Below, piece by piece: positions 1-6,924 of a stretch of 18,718 nt of DNA. Numbering within the stretch: the stretch's first letter is position 1; each line of letters begins with the position of its first letter. The notes beneath the pieces are model-generated. The model was not told the DNA's origin, made no database searches, and was given only the letters and a program-made list of their open reading frames with translations. The translations under genes and the position numbers were made by a program. Source of the stretch: Candidatus Collierbacteria bacterium (GTDB taxonomy: Bacteria; Patescibacteriota; Microgenomatia; UBA1400; MFAQ01); the NCBI GenBank assembly GCA_003531665.1, contig DQFC01000027.1:1-18718 (forward strand), written 5' to 3'.

Positions 1-51
1 ATTGACCACCAATCGTTCATCATCGGACTCATGTTCATGTAGTATGGCCAT
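1..51 (-). CDS. 5' end of an unidentified gene, cut by the window edge
   Basis: The minus strand has an ATG at 51-49 followed by an open frame of 17 codons to the edge, reading MAILHEHESDDERLVVN. A Shine-Dalgarno-like TAGGAGA lies about 11 bases upstream, which supports this start. The acidic fragment is too short to assign to a family. It diverges from the 285-758 gene. Only the N-terminus is visible, so the call rests on the start signal and the open frame alone. Confidence 0.45.
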   Translation of the reverse strand, partial: MAILHEHESDDERLVVN

Positions 52-88
52 TTTTGCGTTTTCTCCTATTTTGTTAATTTATAGGTGT

Positions 89-117
89 ATTTTGAGAGAG
101 AGAGGGAGGAAAGTCAA
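89..117 (-). promoter_or_regulatory. candidate promoter of the left-edge gene
   Basis: On the minus strand TTGACT (117-112) is followed after 17 bases by CAAAAT (94-89). This matches the -35 consensus at 5 of 6 positions and the -10 consensus at 4 of 6. A TATAAA (83-78) nearer the gene is an alternative -10 without a good -35. Inferred by eye only. Confidence 0.35.
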
Positions 118-134
118 ATTTTGTGCCTAGAGGA

Positions 135-162
135 TGGATTCCTGGTCAAGCTCGGAATGACG
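135..162. repeat. REP-like palindromic element, decayed
   Basis: The sequence runs GGATTCC, TGGTCAAGCTC, GGAATGACG. The outer arms ATTCC (138-142) and GGAAT (154-158) are complementary and enclose a TCAAG-containing centre. The pattern GGATTCC...GGAATGACG resembles the short palindromic elements dispersed in many bacterial intergenic regions. It lies between two divergent promoters. Only one copy is in the window, so its repeated nature cannot be shown here. Confidence 0.4.
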
Positions 163-169
163 ATAAACA

Positions 170-229
170 TTGCTTATTCAACGGACTCGCCCTATAATAT
201 TTGACTTTTGGGCACGGGTGTGGTACAGT
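170..229 (+). promoter_or_regulatory. two tandem promoters of the 285-758 gene
   Basis: The upstream promoter is TTGCTT (170-175), 17 bases, then a perfect TATAAT (193-198). The downstream promoter is TTGACT (201-206), 17 bases, then TACAGT (224-229), which is preceded by TG one base upstream (an extended -10). Predicted transcript starts are near 205 and 236, giving leaders of about 80 and 50 bases. The second fits the gene best. Called from consensus match and spacing only. Confidence 0.5.
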
Positions 230-284
230 ATGGTTCAACTTGAGGTTAAAAACTCAATAATCTTGCATCTTTACAGGAGTGAAA

Positions 285-758
285 ATGGCATACGAAATCG
301 CAGATGAATTACTTCTCAAGCCCGAAGAAAAAACGAGTTTTGATTTCCGGATGAGTCGTTGTGGCATAGGAAACGCCATCTCCAAGGAAATGATGGTGGC
401 CATCAACCCATTGCTCAACAGCCTTGAGTTTCGGGTAACTGATGACGGCAATGGATTTGTCTCGGTCTGGGTAAATCACTCAGTGTATGACGTCCATATC
501 GCCCAGAAACAACACGCCTCAGACAAGAAAGATATGAAGAAGGCGATTAGCGCCCTTCCCAGGCTGGTAATGGTGCTCGTGGTCGCCTCGTTGGCGATTA
601 GCGCCGCGGTGGCTTGGAAAATCGCAGTTCTGGCCTTCTTGTTCCCTGGCCTCGCGGCCGTTGGCTTTGGAACAGCCTTTGTATACGGGCTTATCACGTG
701 CATGGGAGTAAGCGCTCTGATCACCGTTGCGTACATCCTGAACAGGGGCCGCTCGTAA
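285..758 (+). CDS. orphan small membrane protein, unknown function
   Basis: I do not recognise this 157-residue protein. The N-terminal half (about 1-85) is soluble and mixed in charge. The C-terminal half holds two or three hydrophobic stretches (about 88-108, 111-128 and 130-150), so it should sit in the membrane by its tail, with the first ~85 residues probably cytoplasmic. The ATG at 285 is preferred over the in-frame GTG at 279 because AGGAG (275-279) lies five bases before the ATG and overlaps the GTG. The gene has its own promoters and terminator and is the only plus-strand gene in this part. Its base composition appears richer in G and C than neighbouring intergenic sequence. With the strong Shine-Dalgarno, this would fit an acquired gene, but that is inference. 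Confidence 0.75.
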   Translation: MAYEIADELLLKPEEKTSFDFRMSRCGIGNAISKEMMVAINPLLNSLEFRVTDDGNGFVSVWVNHSVYDVHIAQKQHASDKKDMKKAISALPRLVMVLVVASLAISAAVAWKIAVLAFLFPGLAAVGFGTAFVYGLITCMGVSALITVAYILNRGRS

Positions 759-771
759 GCCCCGTTCTATA

Positions 772-806
772 AAAGAACTCGACCACATGGTTGAGTTCTT
801 TTTTTT
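772..806 (+). terminator. strong rho-independent terminator, probably bidirectional
   Basis: AAAGAACTCGACC (772-784) and GGTTGAGTTCTTT (789-801) form a 13-bp stem with one G-U pair around the loop ACAT, followed by T residues to 806. In the other direction the same hairpin is followed by a shorter T run, so it may also stop the dnaJ transcript arriving from the right. Confidence 0.92.
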
Positions 807-815
807 GTGGAAAAA

Positions 816-1676
816 TTAGGATAAATCGTCGAATTTTTTGAGGAGGTCTTTTTGTTTGCCCGAAAGACGTGAAGGCAATTTGATGACAAAACGGATATAG
901 AGGTCACCGTGTCGATTGGACTGTAGATGTTTAATGCCCTTGCCGGTTAGCCGGATAACTGATTCGGGCTGGGTACCTGCGCGGATGCGGACCTTAAGTT
1001 CCCCCTCAAGAGTGGGTACGACCGTTTCACCACCCAAAATGGCGAGAGTAAAAGGAATTTCATGATTGACGATGACATCGTTTCCTTCCCGCTTAAAGAC
1101 CTTGCTCGGCTTAATCTCAAAACTAACATCGAATTCGTTGTAACGAATACGGTTACCTTCGTCGACTCCGGCCGGAACTTTCACTGTGTACTGCTTTCCT
1201 TGATGGACGATTGTTTTTTCGACGCCGCTAACCGCTTCCATGAAATCTAGCTTGAGAGAGTAGTGGGGTTTAGCTTGACGTCTGCCCTGAGTTCCACCAC
1301 CAAAAAAAGAGCTAAAAATATCAAAGGGGTCGGAGAAGCCGCCCTGGCCTCCAAAAAGATCTTCAAAGTTGATATTGCCGCCGGTGGAATAGTACGAAGA
1401 AAAAGGATTGCCGGAAGATTGCTGGCCGAAGGGGTTGAAGCCGGTGCCGCCCCCGAAGGCAGCATGACCAAACTGATCATATTTGGCTTTCTTTTCCGGA
1501 CTACTAAGAACTTCATAAGCCTCGTTGATTTCTTTGAATTTCTCGGTGGCATCTTTCTCTTTGTTCCGATCAGGGTGCCACTTGAGAGCCAGCTTCCTAT
1601 AAGCAGATTTAATCTCTGCCGCAGAAGCAGATTTGTTTACACCTAAAATATCATAGAAGTCGCGGGTGGTGGCCAT
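816..1676 (-). CDS. dnaJ: DnaJ/CbpA-type J-domain co-chaperone without zinc finger
   Basis: The protein has 286 residues. It starts with a canonical J domain (about 6-70) carrying the HPD motif at 34-36, which stimulates the DnaK ATPase. A Gly/Phe-rich linker follows (about 72-132), then the C-terminal substrate-binding beta domains (about 140-275). There is no cysteine in the whole protein, so the four CxxCxGxG zinc motifs of class A DnaJ are absent. This makes it class B (CbpA-like). The first C-terminal domain is also shortened: GVDEGNRIRYNEF runs straight into the next strand, where homologues usually carry an extra Gly-rich segment. It is the last gene of hrcA-grpE-dnaK-dnaJ, 55 bases after dnaK. 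A TAAAAT hexamer six bases before the ATG could give it an extra leaderless transcript. Confidence 0.93.
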   Translation of the reverse strand: MATTRDFYDILGVNKSASAAEIKSAYRKLALKWHPDRNKEKDATEKFKEINEAYEVLSSPEKKAKYDQFGHAAFGGGTGFNPFGQQSSGNPFSSYYSTGGNINFEDLFGGQGGFSDPFDIFSSFFGGGTQGRRQAKPHYSLKLDFMEAVSGVEKTIVHQGKQYTVKVPAGVDEGNRIRYNEFDVSFEIKPSKVFKREGNDVIVNHEIPFTLAILGGETVVPTLEGELKVRIRAGTQPESVIRLTGKGIKHLQSNRHGDLYIRFVIKLPSRLSGKQKDLLKKFDDLS

Positions 1677-1682
1677 TGAATT

Positions 1683-1688
1683 ATTTTA
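1683..1688 (-). promoter_or_regulatory. candidate -10 box for a leaderless dnaJ transcript
   Basis: On the minus strand TAAAAT (1688-1683) is followed by six bases and then the dnaJ ATG. No Shine-Dalgarno sequence adjoins the start. I see no convincing -35. The AT-rich stretch is suggestive only because the same spacing recurs at other genes in the window. Confidence 0.35.
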
Positions 1689-1731
1689 CTTTGTTATGCG
1701 GGACCAATGAGGAATCTCCTACAGGGAGAGG

Positions 1732-3645
1732 TCACTGGACGACTTCGCCCTCCTCGGCCGATTTGGTGTCGGTTTTGGCTTCGGAGGCGTCACCTTCGGC
1801 TTTGGGTGCGTCAGTGGTCGACTCAGCAGGTTTGTCCTTCTCGGCGGCGGCCTTGTAGAGAGCTTCGGCGTGTTTTTGGACCAACTCAGTAGAAATTTTT
1901 AGTTTGGCGTCGAGAGACTCGACGGTGGCCGATTCGCTCTTGACTTCTTTTTCAAGTTCGTCCAATGATTCGGTCATTTCTTTGGCTGCATCTGCGCCGA
2001 ATTTGTCACCGGCATCTTTGAGAACTTTTCGAGTTTGAATAATTAAAGTATCGGCTTCGTTTCTCTTGTCGACCAGCTCCTTTTTCTTCTTGTCCTCTTC
2101 AGCGTATTTCTGAGCATCCTGTTTCATCTTCTCTACCTCATCATCGGAAAGATTGGTGGCGTTTTTGATGGTGATTTTCTGCTCTTTTCCGGTGGCTTTG
2201 TCTTTGGCCGAGACATTTAAAATGCCGTTGGCATCAATATCGAAGGTAACCTCGATTTGAGGAATTCCGCGAGGTGCGGCAGGGATACCATCCAGAATAA
2301 AACTTCCAAGCGTTTTATTGTCGGAAGCCATCGGACGCTCTCCCTGAAGAACATGAACCTCGACCTGGGGCTGATTATCGCTCGCGGTGCTAAATACTTG
2401 AGATTTACTGCTGGGGACGGTAGTGTTTCTTTCGATCAAAGGAGTCATCACACTACCCATGGTTTCGATACCAAGTGTCAAAGGGGTTACATCGAGCAAA
2501 AGAATATCTTTGACGTCTCCGGAGATAACCCCACCTTGAATTGCTGCACCAAGTGCCACCGCTTCGTCGGGGTTAACGGACTTGTTGGGCTCTTTACCAA
2601 AGAAGTCTTTGACTACTTGCTGGACCTTGGGCATACGGGTCATACCTCCAACGAGAATTACTTCGCCAATGTGAGATTTTTCTATCTTGGCGTCCGCCAA
2701 AGCTTTTTTGCAGGGTTCGATAGTTTTTTTAATCAGATCATCGACCAATTCCTCAAGTTTGGCGCGAGAAATCTTCATGGTAAGGTGTTGGGGTTGGCCA
2801 TCTTTTTGAGTAATAAATGGTTGGTTAATTTCTGTCTCTGTAGCAGATGAAAGTTCGATTTTGGCTTTTTCGGCGGAGTCTTTGATACGTTGAAGAGCTT
2901 GCTTATCGAGGGACAGGTCAACTCCGGTCTCTTTTTTGAATTCAGAAACTACGTAATCAATGAGTCGTCGATCAAAATCATCACCCCCGAGAAAAGTATC
3001 ACCATTGGTGGACTTAACTTCGAAAACTCCATCACCAAGCTCAAGTATGGAAACATCAAAAGTACCGCCACCAAGGTCGTAAACAACAACGGTTTCGTTT
3101 TTTCCTTTGTCCAGGCCATAAGCTAGGGCGGCGGCTGTTGGTTCGTTGACAATTCTTTGAACATTTAATCCGGCGATTTCTCCTGCTTGTTTGGTAGCTT
3201 GGCGCTGAGAATCATCGAAGTAAGCAGGGACGGTGATGACGGCATCAGTCACGGTAGTTCCCAAATACGCCTCGGCATCCGCTTTGGCCTTTTGAAGAAT
3301 CTTGGCTGAGATTTCTTGAGGAGTAAAGGTTTTACCGCCAAGATTGATGACGGCCATACCGTCTTTGCCTTCGGCTATTTCATAAGGAGCAATCTCCTTG
3401 GTTTTTTGAGCTTGTTTGCCGGTGAATTTTTGGCCCATTAATCTTTTGACGGAGAAGACGGTGTTTCCGGAATTAAGAACCATTTGACGTTTGGCCACAT
3501 CCCCCACCAAACCCTTGATTGGTTCGACAATGGAAGGAAAAGTGTTGCGCCCCTCAGATGAAGGAATTATTTTGGCGGTTCCGCCTTCCATAACGGCGAC
3601 GGCCGAGTTGGTAGTACCAAGATCGATTCCGATTATTTTTGACAT
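1732..3645 (-). CDS. dnaK: Hsp70 chaperone DnaK
   Basis: This is a full-length 637-residue Hsp70. The ATPase domain shows the N-terminal phosphate loop [10 protein letters not shown] (from about residue 5), the second signature [14 protein letters not shown] and the third signature [15 protein letters not shown]. It is followed by the linker [16 protein letters not shown], the substrate-binding beta domain and a helical lid. The tail is acidic and ends EEGEVVQ, a variant of the usual EEVK-like end. The chaperone binds exposed hydrophobic peptides in an ATP cycle driven by DnaJ and GrpE, both encoded beside it. Only 19 bases separate it from grpE. They are AT-rich with no Shine-Dalgarno, and a TAAAAA six bases before the ATG might act as a leaderless -10. 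Control should come from the CIRCE site upstream of hrcA. Confidence 0.98.
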   Translation of the reverse strand: MSKIIGIDLGTTNSAVAVMEGGTAKIIPSSEGRNTFPSIVEPIKGLVGDVAKRQMVLNSGNTVFSVKRLMGQKFTGKQAQKTKEIAPYEIAEGKDGMAVINLGGKTFTPQEISAKILQKAKADAEAYLGTTVTDAVITVPAYFDDSQRQATKQAGEIAGLNVQRIVNEPTAAALAYGLDKGKNETVVVYDLGGGTFDVSILELGDGVFEVKSTNGDTFLGGDDFDRRLIDYVVSEFKKETGVDLSLDKQALQRIKDSAEKAKIELSSATETEINQPFITQKDGQPQHLTMKISRAKLEELVDDLIKKTIEPCKKALADAKIEKSHIGEVILVGGMTRMPKVQQVVKDFFGKEPNKSVNPDEAVALGAAIQGGVISGDVKDILLLDVTPLTLGIETMGSVMTPLIERNTTVPSSKSQVFSTASDNQPQVEVHVLQGERPMASDNKTLGSFILDGIPAAPRGIPQIEVTFDIDANGILNVSAKDKATGKEQKITIKNATNLSDDEVEKMKQDAQKYAEEDKKKKELVDKRNEADTLIIQTRKVLKDAGDKFGADAAKEMTESLDELEKEVKSESATVESLDAKLKISTELVQKHAEALYKAAAEKDKPAESTTDAPKAEGDASEAKTDTKSAEEGEVVQ

Positions 3646-3664
3646 ATTATTTTTTTATTTTTAA

Positions 3665-4120
3665 TTAATTTGTAATGCCTGAGCCGACTTTTACCTTAGC
3701 GGGACGGAGAACTTTATCAAAAAGATAATATCCACGGGATACGGTTTCGATAACTTTATCTTTTTTCCCAGGGACAACTTCAGTGCAGTCCATGATCAAA
3801 GGATCAAACTCTTTCCTGTCAGACTCGATTAGAGAGAGTCCTTCCTGACTGAGTGTTGAATTGAATTGGTCTATGATAATTTTGAGCCCAGGATCTTTGA
3901 GATGAGCTTGTGCCATCTCGAGTGCATCCATATTCAAGAGAAGTTTTTCGATAAGGGAAGCCGAGGCCATCTTAATCAAAGTGGACTCCTGTTCTTTGTA
4001 TCGTCGCTGCTGATTTTGATAATCGGCCAGAACTCTTTTGTAATTGTTTTCCAGCTCTTCAATGCGGGATTTTAATTCCACAAATTCTTCGGTCTTTTTG
4101 AGAGAAGTTTTTTTTACCAT
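3665..4120 (-). CDS. grpE: nucleotide exchange factor GrpE, short form
   Basis: GrpE releases ADP from DnaK. The 151-residue protein has the family layout: a long coiled-coil dimer helix (about 8-55, ELKSRIEELENNYKRVLADY), then the four-helix bundle region and a C-terminal beta wing with the typical ETVSRGYYLFDKVLRPAKVKV. It is shorter than the roughly 200 residues of E. coli GrpE, mainly because the disordered N-terminal extension is missing. Its ATG overlaps the hrcA stop by seven bases (ATGGTAA), so translation is probably coupled to hrcA. No separate promoter is visible. Confidence 0.95.
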   Translation of the reverse strand: MVKKTSLKKTEEFVELKSRIEELENNYKRVLADYQNQQRRYKEQESTLIKMASASLIEKLLLNMDALEMAQAHLKDPGLKIIIDQFNSTLSQEGLSLIESDRKEFDPLIMDCTEVVPGKKDKVIETVSRGYYLFDKVLRPAKVKVGSGITN

Positions 4121-4842
4121 TCTTGAGCAATTTGATTAACTAAATTGGCTACGTAGCGAACAAAGGGTATGTTTCGATCATATTCCTGACGGCTGGAGCC
4201 AATAATTCCAAGACTGCCACGTTTACCACCAATGTGGATGTCTGCGAAAACCCAACTGACTGGCTGGAGGAGAGTGACCCCAATTTCGTCACCCACCAAG
4301 ATATGAATGGGTGAACTACCGGAAGCCCGTCCAAAGATATCCATCAGCCTTTGTTGCTGATCAAGAAGATAAAATATTTCGCGGGTAATGTCGAGATGAT
4401 TTTCAAATTCGATAGAGTTAAAAAGATTGGCATAACCCGAATGGTAGGTCAACCCCTCGTCGGTGGCGGCTACACAGAGAGCCTTAGTTCTTTCTGCCAG
4501 AACCTTGGTAGCTTCCCGCATAAGGTCGTCCCGGTTATAACGGTGATCCCAGACGCGCGATTTGACGTTGACTTCCTCGGCGACAGAAAGCTCCTTCTCT
4601 TTCATAAGCTCGTTGACGTAAAACTTAATGGCCATAGGTGTAGGGACACGTCCGGAAGAGGAGTGAGGCTGAGAGAGAAGGCCTTTTTCTTCAAGGGTAG
4701 CCATCTCATTTCTGAGGGTGGCGGGAGAGACACCAAGCCGATATTTGTTCTCCAAAGTAACAGAACCTACCGGTTCGGCAGTAAGAGTGAACTCTTCAAC
4801 AATAGTCTTGATGATATTAATCTGTCGTTCGGTGAGATCCAT
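4114..4842 (-). CDS. hrcA: heat-shock repressor HrcA, shortened
   Basis: The N-terminal winged-helix DNA-binding domain (about 1-75) is well preserved: LTERQINIIKTIVEEF, the recognition region GVSPATLRNEMATLEEKGLL and the SSGRVPT wing. The C-terminal effector region is recognisable (ILVGDEIG, then GSLGIIGSSRQEYDRNIPFVRYVANLVNQI). The total of 242 residues is about 100 shorter than the B. subtilis protein, and the missing part corresponds to the central inserted domain. HrcA binds CIRCE and represses its operon. A CIRCE site lies directly upstream, which suggests autoregulation. The ATG follows the operator after one base, leaving no room for a Shine-Dalgarno sequence. Confidence 0.95.
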   Translation of the reverse strand: MDLTERQINIIKTIVEEFTLTAEPVGSVTLENKYRLGVSPATLRNEMATLEEKGLLSQPHSSSGRVPTPMAIKFYVNELMKEKELSVAEEVNVKSRVWDHRYNRDDLMREATKVLAERTKALCVAATDEGLTYHSGYANLFNSIEFENHLDITREIFYLLDQQQRLMDIFGRASGSSPIHILVGDEIGVTLLQPVSWVFADIHIGGKRGSLGIIGSSRQEYDRNIPFVRYVANLVNQIAQEW

Positions 4843-4869
4843 TTAGCAGTATGATAGCATGAGTGATAA
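4843..4869. promoter_or_regulatory. CIRCE operator (HrcA binding site)
   Basis: TTAGCAGTA (4843-4851), nine bases, GAGTGATAA (4861-4869). The CIRCE consensus is TTAGCACTC-N9-GAGTGCTAA. The match is 7 of 9 on the left and 8 of 9 on the right, with exactly the required nine-base spacer. It covers the hrcA -10 box and transcript start, so bound HrcA would occlude RNA polymerase. Confidence 0.95.
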
Positions 4870-4880
4870 TCCTCCGTCAA
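4851..4880 (-). promoter_or_regulatory. hrcA operon promoter
   Basis: TTGACG (4880-4875), 18 bases, TATCAT (4856-4851) on the minus strand. Each hexamer matches consensus at 5 of 6 positions. The predicted transcript start is at about 4844, one or two bases before the hrcA ATG, so the mRNA would be essentially leaderless. The -10 box lies inside the CIRCE site. Confidence 0.8.
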
Positions 4881-4885
4881 GCGAG

Positions 4886-4915
4886 TTGATGAGTTGCCAT
4901 TAAATGAGGTAAAGT
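4886..4915 (+). promoter_or_regulatory. candidate promoter of the glycosidase gene
   Basis: TTGATG (4886-4891), 18 bases, TAAAGT (4910-4915). The predicted start is the A of the ATG at 4922, again leaderless. GAGG at 4906-4909 is a distant alternative ribosome site, about 12 bases from the ATG. Confidence 0.45.
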
Positions 4916-4921
4916 AAATTG

Positions 4922-6313
4922 ATGGCCACAAAAAAAGAAATTATACGCGGACTATTTCCGCTGATTTTTGGATTGATAGTGGTAATTTTGGTAGTTGTAG
5001 TCATCCCTACAGCCGTGCAATATGTTGGGAAGGCTGCCGGAGTGCAGGCCAGCTTGGTATTTAACTACGAAGGTGTTCTGGGCAAAATGCCTCAGCCATG
5101 GAGGAATCTAGGTCAAGGAGGAGAAGAGCCAAAAGAAATGCTGGCACCGGTAGTTGAAGCAGTAAAAGCGTTAAAGCCAGAGTACGTCAGACTTGATCAT
5201 ATTTATGACGCTTTTAGGGTAGTTTCAAGGAGGGATGGCCAACTTGCCTTTGATTGGACAGGGCTTGATAAAGCGGTGGATACGATACTGTCGGCTGGGG
5301 CAAAACCATTTCTTTCTTTGTCTTATATGCCGGAAGCTATTTCTACAGGAGATATGGTCTCACCGGCTAAAGATTGGAACGAGTGGGGACAAGTAGTCCA
5401 AGCAACCATAGAACATTACAGTGGAAGGGCTCAAAAGAATATAGATGGTGTAATTTACGAAGTATGGAACGAGCCGGATTTGTTTGGCGGATACAAAACG
5501 TATGGAGATAAAAATTATTTGGATATGTATTCCGCTTCGGCGAGAGCGGCGGCTAGAGTTCGCGGTGCCAACGAATTTGAAATTGGCGGTCCGGCAACAA
5601 CGGGTCTTTATCAAAATTGGCTGGAAAGATTAATTAAGTACGTAGATTCAAATAACCTGAGAATGGATTTCGTCAGCTGGCACCGGTATTCCTATGATCT
5701 GGAGCAGTATGAGAGAGACTCCAAACAAGCCAGAAAGTGGGCAGAAAATATTCCGGCGCTTGTCAATCTCAGATATTACGTAACAGAATGGGGGCACAAT
5801 AGCGAAATTGATCCCGGTTACGACGGGAGATTTGGAGCGATCCACACTCTTGCAGGAGCCCGCGCAATGATGGGATCAATTGACAGAGCTGTCCTGTTTG
5901 AAATTAAAGATGGACCGGGAACTGAAAAGTATTGGGGCAGATGGGGAATTTTGACGCATGAGAAGTTTGGATCCCCGGAGAAAAAACCCAGATACTATGC
6001 TTTGCAATTTTTGAACGATTTAGGACCTTACAGAACAAGTGTGTCGGGAGAAGGTTCGTGGGTAAAAAGTATTGCCTCGACAGATGACAAGGGAAATTTG
6101 AAAATCATGGTGGTAAATTATGACCCCAAAGGCTCACATTCCGAGGCCGTGCCCATGACTTTTGAGAATCTCCCTAAGGGAAACTTCAAGATTACCAGAA
6201 CAGAGTTTATGGGTAATAGCAGAACTTTGAATGTAGCTACCACTTCGGCAACTTGGAAAACTTCCGAGTTCTTTGCTCCCAATTCGGCGGCCATGTTCAC
6301 AGTGGAGTTTTAA
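4922..6313 (+). CDS. membrane-anchored GH39-like glycoside hydrolase
   Basis: The protein has 463 residues from the ATG at 4922; a TTG three bases earlier is less likely. A basic N-terminus and one hydrophobic segment (about 11-34) form a signal anchor, placing the enzyme outside the membrane. The rest looks like a clan-A (beta/alpha)8 barrel close to GH39 (beta-xylosidase/iduronidase type). YEVWNEPDLF carries the likely acid/base Glu184 and YYVTEWGHNS the likely nucleophile Glu289, consistent with a retaining mechanism. The last ~90 residues look like the small beta-sandwich often found after this barrel. The substrate cannot be read from the sequence; a host or own-surface glycan is plausible. 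It diverges from the heat-shock operon with a 79-base gap containing CIRCE, and ends at a hairpin shared with the opposite strand. Confidence 0.8.
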   Translation: MATKKEIIRGLFPLIFGLIVVILVVVVIPTAVQYVGKAAGVQASLVFNYEGVLGKMPQPWRNLGQGGEEPKEMLAPVVEAVKALKPEYVRLDHIYDAFRVVSRRDGQLAFDWTGLDKAVDTILSAGAKPFLSLSYMPEAISTGDMVSPAKDWNEWGQVVQATIEHYSGRAQKNIDGVIYEVWNEPDLFGGYKTYGDKNYLDMYSASARAAARVRGANEFEIGGPATTGLYQNWLERLIKYVDSNNLRMDFVSWHRYSYDLEQYERDSKQARKWAENIPALVNLRYYVTEWGHNSEIDPGYDGRFGAIHTLAGARAMMGSIDRAVLFEIKDGPGTEKYWGRWGILTHEKFGSPEKKPRYYALQFLNDLGPYRTSVSGEGSWVKSIASTDDKGNLKIMVVNYDPKGSHSEAVPMTFENLPKGNFKITRTEFMGNSRTLNVATTSATWKTSEFFAPNSAAMFTVEF

Positions 6314-6337
6314 AAAACACCCCGGTGAAGGGGTGTT
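6311..6337 (-). terminator. terminator between convergent genes
   Basis: AACACCCC (6316-6323) and GGGGTGTT (6330-6337) form a perfect 8-bp stem around GGTGAA. On the minus strand the stem is followed by a T run (from the A run at 6312-6317), so it is a good rho-independent terminator for the murJ-lepA-orphan unit. On the plus strand no real T run follows, so its action on the glycosidase transcript would be weaker. Confidence 0.82.
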
Positions 6338-6372
6338 GAAATCTGTTTTCTACTTCCGTTAAATCCGTAACT

Positions 6373-6870
6373 TTAGGGTACCCGAAAGCAAGCGGCCACC
6401 AATTTTAGGTCCGGCCGAAAACCGTATTTTTGACAGACGGACTCGAACTGCTTTAAGGTAAAGCCCGGACGTTGGGTAGCCGGGGTATTGAAAAACCATT
6501 CATTGATCCCTTCGTCCATCTTTGTTAAAGTAGCTGTCCATAAGGCAGGAAAATCATGACCCTCCTCCAACTCTTGAAGGCGTTTCCAAGCAAAAGCCAA
6601 CCATTTTTGGAAACCGGAGGGTTCGGGCCATATCCCGGCCTTACAGCCGGCGAGCTCAAGCAGGGTCCTGTCGATACGCCATTTCAATGCATTCAGACAA
6701 CACATGTCCGATTTGGAGAGAGTTAAATGGTACGGATGTTCAATGGATTCGAGATGAACAACAGGATTTTCGATGTCCCAGCGCTTGAAAGCGAGGAAGC
6801 GGCCAAGGTATCCAACCGGGGAAAAATACTCAATTTGACTAGGAGTAAAAGGATTACGCGGTTTATACAT
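6373..6870 (-). CDS. orphan soluble protein of unknown function
   Basis: I do not recognise this 165-residue protein. It has no signal peptide or membrane segment and is rich in aromatic residues, with many Trp, Phe and Tyr. There is a possible helical core around residues 55-110 (CCLNALKWRIDRTLLELAGC, then KWLAFAWKRLQELEEG). Cysteines at 57, 58 and 76 do not make an obvious metal site. The start is supported by AAGGAG a few bases upstream; the ATG four bases earlier stops after three codons. It lies 54 bases after lepA on the same strand and just before the terminator, so it may be co-transcribed. TGATAAAAT about 30-40 bases upstream resembles an extended -10 and could give its own transcript. 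Function is open. Confidence 0.75.
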   Translation of the reverse strand: MYKPRNPFTPSQIEYFSPVGYLGRFLAFKRWDIENPVVHLESIEHPYHLTLSKSDMCCLNALKWRIDRTLLELAGCKAGIWPEPSGFQKWLAFAWKRLQELEEGHDFPALWTATLTKMDEGINEWFFNTPATQRPGFTLKQFESVCQKYGFRPDLKLVAACFRVP

Positions 6871-6924
6871 ACATCTCCTTTGTAAAAGAACTTCGAACCG
6901 AAATTGTGGAATTATTTTATCACC

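Noticed and set aside
279..284. GTG at 279 as the start of the first small membrane protein
   Set aside because: It overlaps the Shine-Dalgarno AGGAG, which is spaced correctly for the ATG at 285.
816..1676. Frameshift or assembly error as the reason for the missing DnaJ zinc finger
   Set aside because: The frame is continuous from J domain to C-terminus, and the linker joins cleanly, as in known class B proteins.
2257..2850. 197-residue plus-strand open frame inside dnaK
   Set aside because: Antisense of a fully conserved Hsp70 region, with no ribosome site and no family resemblance.
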